From Cloacimonetes bacterium UBA6097 (GTDB lineage Bacteria; Cloacimonadota; Cloacimonadia; Cloacimonadales; Cloacimonadaceae): DNA of 64,000 nt. Shown piece after piece: positions 35,512 through 44,006 of the stretch. Where the stretch lies: the NCBI GenBank assembly GCA_002435865.1, contig DIWV01000005.1:1-64000 (forward strand), in the 5' to 3' direction. A model generated the notes under the pieces. It was not told where the DNA came from and ran no database searches. It saw nothing but the letters and a program-made list of their open reading frames with translations. The position numbers and the translations under genes are program-made. Each line of letters opens with the position of its first letter. The first letter of the stretch is position 1.

Positions 35512-36459
35512 ATGGATAAAAATTCTAACACAAAGAATTTAAGGCTTTCAGTTGTTATCCCTGTATTCAATGATGAGAAAGTGCTACCTGAGCTTATCAA
35601 GCGATTAATCCCATCACTTGAGAAGATTACAAACACATTTGAAGTAATTCTTATTGATGATGGTAGTTCAGATAGTTCCTTTACTGTCATGAAGGAATTT
35701 AAAAACAGAGACTCAAGGTTAGTGTTGATAAAACTGACCAGGAATTTTGGACAGTCGAATGCAATTACTGCCGGATTGGATATAGCTCAATATGAATATA
35801 TCGCTATCATGGATTCTGACCTTCAAGATCCTCCTGAATTTATTGAAAAGTTGCTTTCAGCATGTATTTCAAACGATTGCGACATGGCTATTGCTAAGCG
35901 TATACAGAGAAAAGATTCCTGGTTTAAGCGCCGAGTTTCGGTTCTGTTTAACAAGATTACCCAATTTGCAACAACTATAAATGTTACTCCCGGACTTGGA
36001 GTATTCAGAGTTATCAGAAAGGCTTCTTTTGATAAAATTCGCCTTATACCCGAGGTTACGGGTACGACATTGAGCTTACTTTATTGGAGTGGTTTTGATT
36101 ATATCACGGTTGATTTAGAACGTGATGCCAGATTTGCGGGTAATAGCGGTTATACACTAAGGAAAATGTTCAGTTTAGCGATGGACAGAATATTTTCATA
36201 TTCATTGTGGCCATTGCGGTTAGCAATTATGTGTGGTACAATAACTGCCTTAATAAGCTTTGTATTGGGTATCGTTGTAATCTATAAGCGTCTATTCATG
36301 TCTGTATCCGTTCCGGGATGGGCATCAAGTATAGTCTTGATTCTATTTTTGTTTGGCATAAACTTTATAATACTTGGAATAGTAGGTGAATACATAGGAC
36401 GTGTTTTTATGGAATCAAAAAACAGACCTAAATATATAATTAGTAAGGTAATAAAATGA
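35512..36459 (+). CDS. GT2 polyprenyl-phosphate glycosyltransferase (ArnC/GtrB-like)
   Basis: A 315-residue family 2 glycosyltransferase with two C-terminal membrane segments (about 230-255 and 265-290). Motifs are VVIPVFNDEKVLPEL, LIDDGSSDSS, KLTRNFGQSNAITAGL and MDSDLQDPPE; the tail has GIVGEYIGRVFMESKNRP. AAGGGG sits 7 bases before the ATG at 35512; an ATG at 35497 is less well supported. The 204-base gap upstream is the first sizeable one for several genes and may hold an internal promoter (weak TTGTCA/TACATA at 35425-35453). Confidence 0.9.
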   Translation: MDKNSNTKNLRLSVVIPVFNDEKVLPELIKRLIPSLEKITNTFEVILIDDGSSDSSFTVMKEFKNRDSRLVLIKLTRNFGQSNAITAGLDIAQYEYIAIMDSDLQDPPEFIEKLLSACISNDCDMAIAKRIQRKDSWFKRRVSVLFNKITQFATTINVTPGLGVFRVIRKASFDKIRLIPEVTGTTLSLLYWSGFDYITVDLERDARFAGNSGYTLRKMFSLAMDRIFSYSLWPLRLAIMCGTITALISFVLGIVVIYKRLFMSVSVPGWASSIVLILFLFGINFIILGIVGEYIGRVFMESKNRPKYIISKVIK

Positions 36460-37115
36460 ATGAAAAGATTATAATCATTGGAGGTAAGGGTGCGGCGGTT
36501 GTACTTGCTGACCAAATTCTCCATGCTGCAAGATTTTATAACGCACCTTATGAATTTATTGGTTTTTGTATTGATGATCCGAATTTAGGAAATAACATAA
36601 ATGGAGTACCGATACTGTGCAAAATTAATGAACTTAATGACAAATACAACAACTTAACTGATGTGAAGTATTTCTTTGCTTTGTATAAGCCCTCCTGCAT
36701 GCAGGAAAGAGTCAAAATGTTTCAGAATCTAAACTTACCACCTCAAAAATTTATCAATTTTATACACCCTTCATCGTATATTGCACCAAGTGCAGAACTC
36801 GGTATCGGGAATGTTGTTTGCTCTAATGTTACGATTAACTGTAATGCGAGGATTGGTAATTTTAATACCCTTAACGGGAATGTTTTATTCGGGCATGATA
36901 CAACTCTGGGAAATTACAATATACTAGCCGGAAGTGCAACAATAAGTTCTGAAATAACAATTGGTGATGGTAACTTCATAGGTTTGAATTCTACTATCAG
37001 GGATAGAGTTCAAATAGGCGATTTCAACATTGTTGGTATGGCATCAGCTGTGTTGCATGACATTGAATCTTTCAGGACTGTTGTTGGATCTCCTGCCAGA
37101 GAATTGAAAACTTGA
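36456..37115 (+). CDS. NeuD/PglD-like sugar acyltransferase (left-handed beta-helix)
   Basis: A 219-residue protein with an N-terminal Rossmann-like half (IIIIGGKGAAVVLADQI) and a C-terminal hexapeptide-repeat beta-helix (IGNVVCSNVTINCNARIG, IGDGNFIGLNST). This is the NeuD/PglD architecture for acetyl-CoA-dependent acylation of amino sugars. The catalytic His region reads VLFGHDTTLG. It overlaps a DegT-like gene and lies three genes before WecE, so its acceptor is probably an amino sugar made here. Confidence 0.85.
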   Translation: MNEKIIIIGGKGAAVVLADQILHAARFYNAPYEFIGFCIDDPNLGNNINGVPILCKINELNDKYNNLTDVKYFFALYKPSCMQERVKMFQNLNLPPQKFINFIHPSSYIAPSAELGIGNVVCSNVTINCNARIGNFNTLNGNVLFGHDTTLGNYNILAGSATISSEITIGDGNFIGLNSTIRDRVQIGDFNIVGMASAVLHDIESFRTVVGSPARELKT

Positions 37116-38050
37116 TTATTGCAAATAGAGCAAGTACATTACTTTATAGGTTCATAAGGACTTTTCCAGAGGGCACTTATTTAATACCAGCAAATGTATG
37201 TCCGGTAGTGCCATTGACTTTTGAAAAAGCAAATGTTAGTTTTAAATTTGTTGATATTAATGAAAGTACTTTATGTATGTCTGAAAACACCATTATTGAG
37301 ATGATAAAGGATAATCCGGGCGATTATTCCGGAATCGTGTTTGTAAGAACTTATGGGTATCATTACGACACATCTCTATTTTTCAGACAAATCAAGTCAC
37401 TTGACAATACAATAAAGATAATTGATGATAAATGCCTATGTATACCAGATTTTAATTCAATTGGTTCCTCAGTTGATATGGAGTTGTATAGTACAGGAGA
37501 TGCAAAGACGATTTCGCTTGGTTATGGAGGATTTGCAAAAGTAAATAGTGAAATAGAGTTAACTTATGTTAACGAACCATATAATCCATTGTCTTATCAG
37601 TTATTAGAGGGAAAATATAAAGAATGCTTGAAAGAACGTATTCCACTAGATGATTACAAAAATGATTGGTTAGACACCAGGATTCCAACATTTACGAAAG
37701 AAAAATACTTTGTAGACATCAACAATTCTATACAATCAACAATGGCACATAAAGATATACTAAATGAAATATATCAAGAGAATTTGAGAGGAGTTGTATC
37801 ACTTGGTGATGGATTTCACAATTGGAGATACAACATAATTTCCAGCAAGAAAGATAGTCTTATGCATATTATTTTTCAATCAGGATTGTTCGCCAGTTCT
37901 CATTATATACCGGCGAATACTTTATTCGATAAATGTACATATCCCGTGGCAGATAAATTATCCAATACTGTTCTTAATTTATTTAATGACTTTAATTTCA
38001 CAGAAACTCAAGCTTTGAAGATTTGTGAATTAATTTGTGAACACTCATGA
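37112..38050 (+). CDS. Short divergent DegT/DnrJ-like PLP protein
   Basis: 312 residues, clearly shorter than typical sugar aminotransferases (about 370-400). IPANVCPVVPLTFEKANVSFKFVDI matches the family's ANTC-PV-PLA and FVDI elements. IIDDKCLC aligns with the conserved acidic residue near PLP, and TGDAKTISLGYGGF supplies the Schiff-base lysine. The C-terminal domain is reduced. The TTG start overlaps the preceding stop, and the end overlaps an ATP-grasp gene. It could be an aminotransferase on an unusual substrate or a non-catalytic relative. I see no frameshift. Confidence 0.7.
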   Translation: MIIANRASTLLYRFIRTFPEGTYLIPANVCPVVPLTFEKANVSFKFVDINESTLCMSENTIIEMIKDNPGDYSGIVFVRTYGYHYDTSLFFRQIKSLDNTIKIIDDKCLCIPDFNSIGSSVDMELYSTGDAKTISLGYGGFAKVNSEIELTYVNEPYNPLSYQLLEGKYKECLKERIPLDDYKNDWLDTRIPTFTKEKYFVDINNSIQSTMAHKDILNEIYQENLRGVVSLGDGFHNWRYNIISSKKDSLMHIIFQSGLFASSHYIPANTLFDKCTYPVADKLSNTVLNLFNDFNFTETQALKICELICEHS

Positions 38051-39198
38051 GCAGAATAGCCATAATTGGTGCAAGTTATTTACAGCTTCCTCTTGTTGTA
38101 AAAGCCAAAGAAATGGGTCTTGAAACTCATGTCTTTGCCTGGGAACAGGGAGCAGTATGTAAAGAAGCAGCAGATTATTTTTATCCTATTTCAGTAACTG
38201 ATATCAACTCAATCCTTGATATTTGCAAGAAGATAAAACCCATTGGAGTGATTTCGATAGCGTCAGATATTGCATCTGTAACAGTTAATCATATAGCTGA
38301 TAAGTTTGGATTAATTGGAAATTCATTTGAGAGCACAAGATTATCCACAAACAAGTTCTTGATGCGGACTGAGTTTCTAAATAACGGACTTCCCTGTCCC
38401 AGATTCATGAAATATACAGAACCATTCAATTCGAAGCTTATGCAAGAGCTAAATTATCCCTTAATTGTGAAACCTGTTGATAGGTCAGGTAGCAGGGGTG
38501 TAACTTTAGTAAATGAATTTTTGCATTTAAATGCAGCAATTAAAGAAGCTGAAAAAGAGTCTTTCAGTAATACGGTTATAATTGAAGAATTTATTGATGG
38601 ACGCGAGATAAGCGTAGAGACAATATCATGGGAAGGGTGCCATTATATTTTGCAATATACTGATAAGGAAACTACCGGGAAACCACATTTCATAGAAAAG
38701 GCACAACATCAACCTGCAAAGTTAGCTCCTGAACTTAAGAACAAGATATACCAAATCGTAAAACACGGTCTAGATACTCTTAAAATTAAATATGGAGCTT
38801 CTCATACAGAATTAAAGATAACTCCTGATGATGAGGTTTTCATTATTGAAACAGGTCCCCGTATGGGAGGTGACCATATAGGAGCGCGGTTAGTACCGCT
38901 TTCAACCGGTTATGATTATCTTAAAGCTGTGATTAATGTCTCTATGGGAAAATTTGAAGAGCCTAAGCTACTTGATGATAAATACTCCGGGATTTATTAT
39001 ATCTTTCCTAAACCAGGTGTTTTGAATGCTGTTGAATTTAATAACGATGAGCACATAGTTGAGTATGATGTGCTTATTAATATTGGTGAAATTGTAGAAG
39101 ATATTAAAGATAGCTCCCAAAGAGCTGCTTACTATATTTATCAATCAGACTATAAGCCGGATTTTAATCCTCATGCATTAATTTTAACAACAAGGTAA
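38047..39198 (+). CDS. ATP-grasp ligase
   Basis: A 383-residue ATP-grasp enzyme forming an acyl-phosphate and then an amide or other bond. It has an N-terminal Rossmann-like domain (RIAIIGASYLQLPLVVKAKE), an ATP-binding loop (YPLIVKPVDRSGSRGVTLV), EEFIDGREISVETIS, HTELKITPD and the Mg-binding EVFIIETGPRMGGDHIG. It resembles carboxylate-amine ligases of the carbamoyl-phosphate synthetase/PurK type. Between a DegT-like protein and WecE it may join an acid or amino acid to an amino sugar; that is inference. Confidence 0.87.
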   Translation: MSRIAIIGASYLQLPLVVKAKEMGLETHVFAWEQGAVCKEAADYFYPISVTDINSILDICKKIKPIGVISIASDIASVTVNHIADKFGLIGNSFESTRLSTNKFLMRTEFLNNGLPCPRFMKYTEPFNSKLMQELNYPLIVKPVDRSGSRGVTLVNEFLHLNAAIKEAEKESFSNTVIIEEFIDGREISVETISWEGCHYILQYTDKETTGKPHFIEKAQHQPAKLAPELKNKIYQIVKHGLDTLKIKYGASHTELKITPDDEVFIIETGPRMGGDHIGARLVPLSTGYDYLKAVINVSMGKFEEPKLLDDKYSGIYYIFPKPGVLNAVEFNNDEHIVEYDVLINIGEIVEDIKDSSQRAAYYIYQSDYKPDFNPHALILTTR

Positions 39199-39205
39199 TG
39201 TGTAG

Positions 39206-40333
39206 ATGAATATCCCATTTAACAAACCTTATTCCACCGGAAAAGAGCTTACTTATATTCAAGATGCCATTAGCAGAGGCCATTTATCCGGTAACGGCTA
39301 TTATACCAAACAGTGCCAGGCTTTTTTTGAAAAGAGATATGGTTTTAAGAAGTGCCTACTAACTACTTCAGGCACAGATGCCCTGGAGATGGCGGCTATC
39401 CTGATTGATATTAGTCCCGGTGATGAAGTGATAATGCCATCTTATACTTTTGTATCAACAGCCAATGCATTTGTCCTGAGAGGTGCAAAAATCGTTTTTT
39501 GTGATAGCAGAGCTGACCATCCGGGTATAGATGAAGATAAGATAGAGCCCCTGATCACATCAAAGACAAAAGCTATTGTTCCTGTCCACTATGCAGGTAT
39601 TGCCTGTGATATGGACAAAATTATGGCTCTTGCCGATAAATATAATTTGTTTGTTGTGGAGGACGCTGCCCAGGCAATAGACAGCTATTATAAAGGTCGT
39701 CCCCTGGGTGGAATCGGACATCTTGGATGCTTTTCTTTTCATGAGACCAAAAATATTATTTCCGGTGAAGGTGGAATGCTTGTTATAAACGACGAGCGTT
39801 TTATTGAACGTTCTGAAATCATCTGGGAAAAAGGCACCAACCGCCAGGCTTTCTTTAGGGGAGAGATTGATAAATACGGCTGGGTTGATATCGGCTCCTC
39901 TTTTTTACCTTCTGATATTATAGCAGCTTTTCTTTATGCACAACTGGAGCATATCAACGATATTCAAAGCAAACGCATAGAAATATGGAACAACTACTAT
40001 GAATTGTTGGATAAGATAAAAACTGATGTCAGAATAAGGCTTCCCATTATACCAGAATATGCAAGCAATAATGCTCACATGTTTTATATTATAGCTAAAA
40101 ACAATATACAGAAGGACTTAATAATAGCTGAACTTAAACGCAATGATATCCATGCAGTATTTCATTACCAGAGCTTACATAAGTCTGAATATTTTAAACA
40201 ATTTGATTACAATTTTGATTGTCCTCAATCTGATTATTACAGTGATTGCTTAATAAGGCTGCCTTTTTATTATGAGCTATCGCTCAAAGAACAAGAATTT
40301 ATATGCCAAATTATAGACAAAGCTAAAAGATAA
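39206..40333 (+). CDS. rffA: dTDP-4-amino-4,6-dideoxygalactose transaminase (WecE/RffA)
   Basis: A 375-residue PLP-dependent sugar aminotransferase, close to RffA/WecE by its blocks: IPFNKPYSTGKEL, LTTSGTDALEMAA, SYTFVSTANAFVLRGA, VVEDAAQAIDSYYKGRPLG. The PLP lysine is in FHETKNIISGEGG. FRGEIDKYGWVDIGSSFLPSD and AVFHYQSLHKS complete the pattern. It converts dTDP-4-keto-6-deoxyglucose to the 4-aminogalactose sugar (precursor of Fuc4NAc). RmlA in this locus feeds the same pathway; RmlB and an obvious RffC are not seen here. Confidence 0.92.
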   Translation: MNIPFNKPYSTGKELTYIQDAISRGHLSGNGYYTKQCQAFFEKRYGFKKCLLTTSGTDALEMAAILIDISPGDEVIMPSYTFVSTANAFVLRGAKIVFCDSRADHPGIDEDKIEPLITSKTKAIVPVHYAGIACDMDKIMALADKYNLFVVEDAAQAIDSYYKGRPLGGIGHLGCFSFHETKNIISGEGGMLVINDERFIERSEIIWEKGTNRQAFFRGEIDKYGWVDIGSSFLPSDIIAAFLYAQLEHINDIQSKRIEIWNNYYELLDKIKTDVRIRLPIIPEYASNNAHMFYIIAKNNIQKDLIIAELKRNDIHAVFHYQSLHKSEYFKQFDYNFDCPQSDYYSDCLIRLPFYYELSLKEQEFICQIIDKAKR

Positions 40334-40337
40334 TAGT

Positions 40338-42101
40338 ATGAAAAAAACAATTCTGATATTGATTCTTGTTTTTATCTTTTTAAGAGTGTTAAATCTGGAC
40401 AGAGACTTACCTAACTATGATTTAACCCAGTTGGGTTCCAAAGACGAGCAGGCATACAATTTCACAGCGCTTAATTTGTATCATTTCGGAGCTATGAACA
40501 AGGTAGTAGCTGATGGCTTTACCATCAAAGGCTCTATTACCTCAATTCTTAATAATTCCGTAACCTATCTCACTTTAACATTATTTGGTAATAATTACTA
40601 CGGCTTAAGGGCAGGAGCAGTCCTGGCATCACTGGTTATTTTGCTTATTCTGTTATACTTATCAGGCTTGATGTTTAATTCCGGAAGCAATAATTTGCAG
40701 AGATATATGCTTTTGTTCATTGGCTTATATGCTTTGTTTGATTTTGGTTTTTTGATAGCAGGCAGAAATGCATCACCGGTTATCTTCAGGTCTATGTACC
40801 TGATGCTAATAATGCTCTTCATGAATTTTATTGCCGGTAAGTCGGAAAAAGAGCAAAAGTGGTATTACTTATTATGCGGTTTGTTTTCTGCACTGCTAAT
40901 CTTTTTTTCATATTTAACAAATACATTTATCGCTTTGGGTATTGTATTGTTTATTGCATTCAGGGGTATACATGACCGAGATTTTAATAGTGCCATTAAG
41001 TTAATCCTACTTTATATTTTCGGTTTTATAATCGGTTTCCTTATCTCCAATCAGATTTATATAATTTTTAAGGGCAGCGGTGTATTAAGTTCATTATTTT
41101 CTACCGTTGACGTATATGGGAACAGATTGGCAGCACCGGTTTCGACAGCCCAGCAGGTTGCATTTATATCATTAATTAAACGAGTTGTAACCAATCTTCT
41201 GTTTATGGTGCATTCAAATATTTTTACCTTAAACTACACTTTGTTGTTTCTCTTAATAACATCATTCTTTATCGCTTTTATTCAATTTGTAAAAAGAATA
41301 AAACTGAGCAATGTCCGGCTTATAACCTTATCAATGATAATAGCATATCTTGTACAAGCGGTTATTTATAATCCCAATTCCACAAAATGGATTGTAATGA
41401 TATTTCCTGTTATTATTGTTTTTGTTGTATCAACTATTTCAAACGTCTTTCAAAGCGCTGAAATCAAAGAATACCTATCTAATAAAAAGCGATTTCTGCG
41501 CTTTTTTTTAGTGCTTAATTTCCTTTTCATTACTGCAGTTTTTGTTTTACTTTTAAAATTTGGTGTAAGCTCTTCTCTCAGACCACTTGCCTATTTATCA
41601 GTTATTACAATGTTTAGTTTAGTAGTGGTTTTATCTTTTGATATTGTTCATTTCTCAGGAGCAAAAAAAGTTGTTATTGCAGTCTTGCTGATGTTAAGTA
41701 TGCTGCCCAATCTCTATTTGAGTTTCATCAACTGTGCAATTAAGCCGGATTATCATTACAGGAATGCACTAATGACCGTGAACAGCATTGTCAAAGATGA
41801 TGTAGTTGCAGGTAGCTGGTCTGATGGCTTCAGGTTATACACCAGCGGCAATACTTTGTTTACCTGGTATCAGAACCAGAGAAACAGGGATCTATATAAA
41901 ACAAAACTGACAGAGATATTTGACAAAGGAATAGCAAAATACACTCTGGACTTCAGCAAGAGAAGTTCATTGGATGTATTTAAAGATATTGATACAAAAG
42001 GCAAAAAATATCGTCTTGAGATTGATACTACTCTATATCTGGGTTATAAATCTACTGCTGATTCACTAATAGTAGTAAAAAGGATTGCCATAAATGATTG
42101 A
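40338..42101 (+). CDS. GT39-like polytopic membrane glycosyltransferase
   Basis: A 587-residue protein with an N-terminal membrane anchor and about 11 further hydrophobic segments, then a ~110-residue soluble C-terminus. The acidic loop SKDEQAYNFTALNLYHFG after the first segment corresponds to the catalytic loop of GT-C (GT39/GT83) enzymes. FNSGSNN.. and LRAGAVLASLV resemble ArnT-like proteins. It presumably uses a polyprenyl-phosphate sugar at the outer face of the membrane. It overlaps the next gene by 8 bases. Confidence 0.7.
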   Translation: MKKTILILILVFIFLRVLNLDRDLPNYDLTQLGSKDEQAYNFTALNLYHFGAMNKVVADGFTIKGSITSILNNSVTYLTLTLFGNNYYGLRAGAVLASLVILLILLYLSGLMFNSGSNNLQRYMLLFIGLYALFDFGFLIAGRNASPVIFRSMYLMLIMLFMNFIAGKSEKEQKWYYLLCGLFSALLIFFSYLTNTFIALGIVLFIAFRGIHDRDFNSAIKLILLYIFGFIIGFLISNQIYIIFKGSGVLSSLFSTVDVYGNRLAAPVSTAQQVAFISLIKRVVTNLLFMVHSNIFTLNYTLLFLLITSFFIAFIQFVKRIKLSNVRLITLSMIIAYLVQAVIYNPNSTKWIVMIFPVIIVFVVSTISNVFQSAEIKEYLSNKKRFLRFFLVLNFLFITAVFVLLLKFGVSSSLRPLAYLSVITMFSLVVVLSFDIVHFSGAKKVVIAVLLMLSMLPNLYLSFINCAIKPDYHYRNALMTVNSIVKDDVVAGSWSDGFRLYTSGNTLFTWYQNQRNRDLYKTKLTEIFDKGIAKYTLDFSKRSSLDVFKDIDTKGKKYRLEIDTTLYLGYKSTADSLIVVKRIAIND

Positions 42102-43398
42102 TTATCAGCAAATAATTGATTTTATCCGGTCTGTGTATCCCAACAGAGATTTTATTCCTCTGCACGAACCTGTGTTTGCAGGCAATGAGAAGAAGTATGT
42201 CCTGGATTGCATAGACAGCACTTTCGTCTCATCTGTAGGTAAATATGTAGACCGTTTTGAAGAGATGGTTCGTGACTTTACCGGGGCAAACTATGCCATT
42301 GCTGCAGTCAATGGAACAGCTGCCTTGCACATGTCGCTGCTGCTGGCAGGAGTTCAACGAGGGGATTTAGTCATCACCCAGCCTCTTACTTTTATTGCTA
42401 CCTGTAATGCAATTTCATATTGCGGGGCAGATTCTGTCTTTATTGATATAGACAGAAAAACCCTGGGGCTTTCAGCAGATGCTCTGGAAGAATGGTTATC
42501 AAAGAATGCTATACTTTCCGAAGTAGATGGCGTGATGCATTGTTTTCATTACCCACAAATGGACTCAAATAAAGGTTCACAAATAATCTCAAATAATAAT
42601 GGTGATGAAATCTCAACACACAGCATATCTAAACCAAAACCTTTCTCTCAATCCTCATTTGTGCCTATTTGTGACTTTTCATTTGTGCAGATTAGTGGTC
42701 TGAAACGGATTTCTGCTTGCGTTCCCATGCATACGTTCGGTCATCCCTGTGAGATTGACCGGATAGTAGAGATTTGCGCTAAATATTACATACCTGTTGT
42801 AGAGGATTCCGCCGAATCAATAGGCAGTTATTACAGGAATAAGCACACAGGCACATTCGGATTACTGGGCATCCTGAGCTTTAACGGCAATAAGACAATA
42901 ACCACCGGCGGCGGCGGTATGATACTGACTAATGACAAAGAACTGGCGATAAAAGCCAAGCATCTCACCACTCAGGCAAAGAAACCGCATCCCTGGAATT
43001 TTGAGCATGACCATATCGGCTATAATTACCGTTTGCCCAACATCAATGCAGCTTTGGGTTGTGCACAGATGGAGAGTATTCCTGCGATGTTAAAGAGTAA
43101 GCGGGAAACTGCTGCTATGTACAATAACTTTTTTGCAAAGATACCTGATATAGAATTTGTAAATGAGCCAATTAACAGTATTTCAAACTTTTGGTTAAAC
43201 GTTATCCTGCTTAAGAACAAAACAGAGCAGGAAGCTTTCTTGAAATTAACTAATGATAACAAAGTAATGACCCGACCTGCCTGGATGCTGATGAACGAGC
43301 TGGAAATGTTCAAAGACGCAATTACTGCAGACATACCGGTTGCCAGAGAGATTGCAGACAGGCTGGTTAATATTCCAAGTAGTGTGAGGACAATATGA
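42094..43398 (+). CDS. LegC/PseC-type sugar aminotransferase with a repeat-derived insertion
   Basis: A 434-residue DegT-family aminotransferase; relatives are about 385-390 residues. Landmarks are LHEPVFAGNEKKYVLDCID, NGTAALHMSLLLAGV, QPLTFIATCNAISYCGA, VPMHTFGHPCEIDRI and VVEDSAESIGSYY. The PLP lysine is in FNGNKTITTGGGGM. Residues about 153-199 (from YPQMDSNK to DFSFVQ) have no counterpart. They are encoded by a CACAAATG-type repeat element that kept the frame open. They fall in the loop before LKRISACVPMH, where insertions should be tolerated. Product is likely a 4-amino sugar of the legionaminic/bacillosamine kind. Confidence 0.87.
   Translation: MIDYQQIIDFIRSVYPNRDFIPLHEPVFAGNEKKYVLDCIDSTFVSSVGKYVDRFEEMVRDFTGANYAIAAVNGTAALHMSLLLAGVQRGDLVITQPLTFIATCNAISYCGADSVFIDIDRKTLGLSADALEEWLSKNAILSEVDGVMHCFHYPQMDSNKGSQIISNNNGDEISTHSISKPKPFSQSSFVPICDFSFVQISGLKRISACVPMHTFGHPCEIDRIVEICAKYYIPVVEDSAESIGSYYRNKHTGTFGLLGILSFNGNKTITTGGGGMILTNDKELAIKAKHLTTQAKKPHPWNFEHDHIGYNYRLPNINAALGCAQMESIPAMLKSKRETAAMYNNFFAKIPDIEFVNEPINSISNFWLNVILLKNKTEQEAFLKLTNDNKVMTRPAWMLMNELEMFKDAITADIPVAREIADRLVNIPSSVRTI
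42551..42690. repeat. Gene-less CACAAATG repeat element inserted in frame
   Basis: The left part reads CCACAAATGGACTCAAATAA and the right part ends CACTTTTCATTTGTG-like, the inverse of CACAAATGAAAAGTCACAAAT. The left matches both ends of the 29231-29713 cassette (CCACAAATGGACACGAATAA and CCACAAATGGACACAAATAT). The right, inverted, matches that cassette's left array (CACAAATGAAAAGTCCACAA). It contains no gene of its own and is translated as part of the aminotransferase. PQMD is read in the same frame here and in the GxxExxY gene. Confidence 0.75.
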
Positions 43399-43943
43399 AA
43401 AAGAAGGTCAGAGTATATCTCAGGGCTTTGGAACCTGAGGATTTTGCTTTACTGCATAAATGGCGCAATGATCCGGAAATCGGCTATGCCTTTGGCGGTA
43501 CAAGGATATTTACTTCCACTCTGAACGAAAAAAAGTGGATTGAAGATAAAATCTTTGATAAGACCAATGTAAGCTGTGCCATCTGTCTTAAAGAGACCAA
43601 TGAGTTTATTGGCTGCGTTTTCCTGAACAGTATTGACCAGCTTAACCGCTCCGGGCACTGTCCAACTTTTATCGGAGCCAAAGAATACTGGGGCAAAGGT
43701 TATGCCACTGATGCACGTATATTGATTCTTAAGCATGCCTTTTATGACAAAGGACTGGAAAGAATCTGGGCGCATGTTGACCTTGATAATGCCGGTTCCC
43801 TGCGTATGCTGGAGAAATGCGGCTACAAGAAAGAAGGTATTCTGCGCAAAGCTGCCTACGTGAATGGTGAATTCAAAAACTTTGCTGTACTATCCATCCT
43901 CAGGGAAGAATTTGATGAAGTCCTGCAGGATTATGAACTGTAA
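43395..43943 (+). CDS. GNAT N-acetyltransferase (RimJ/RimL type)
   Basis: A 182-residue acetyl-CoA-dependent acetyltransferase. VYLRALEPEDFALLHKWRNDPEI is the RimJ/RimL-type N-terminus. IGAKEYWGKGYATDARILIL is the acetyl-CoA loop (GKGYAT), and VDLDNAGSLRMLEKCGYKKEGILRKAAYVNG the C-terminal signature. It overlaps the aminotransferase stop (ATGA), so it probably acetylates the new amino sugar, as PseH-type enzymes do. Confidence 0.88.
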   Translation: MKKKVRVYLRALEPEDFALLHKWRNDPEIGYAFGGTRIFTSTLNEKKWIEDKIFDKTNVSCAICLKETNEFIGCVFLNSIDQLNRSGHCPTFIGAKEYWGKGYATDARILILKHAFYDKGLERIWAHVDLDNAGSLRMLEKCGYKKEGILRKAAYVNGEFKNFAVLSILREEFDEVLQDYEL

Positions 43944-44006
43944 CTTGCATGTGTGTAAATATAAGGATTAAACCTGTGATTCAGTATATCGGTAAACTCT
44001 GTTTCT

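Noticed and set aside
37112..38050. Short DegT-like gene as a frameshifted pseudogene
   Set aside because: The frame is intact, ends by overlapping the next gene and keeps the PLP lysine. No remnant of a missing domain is seen in other frames.
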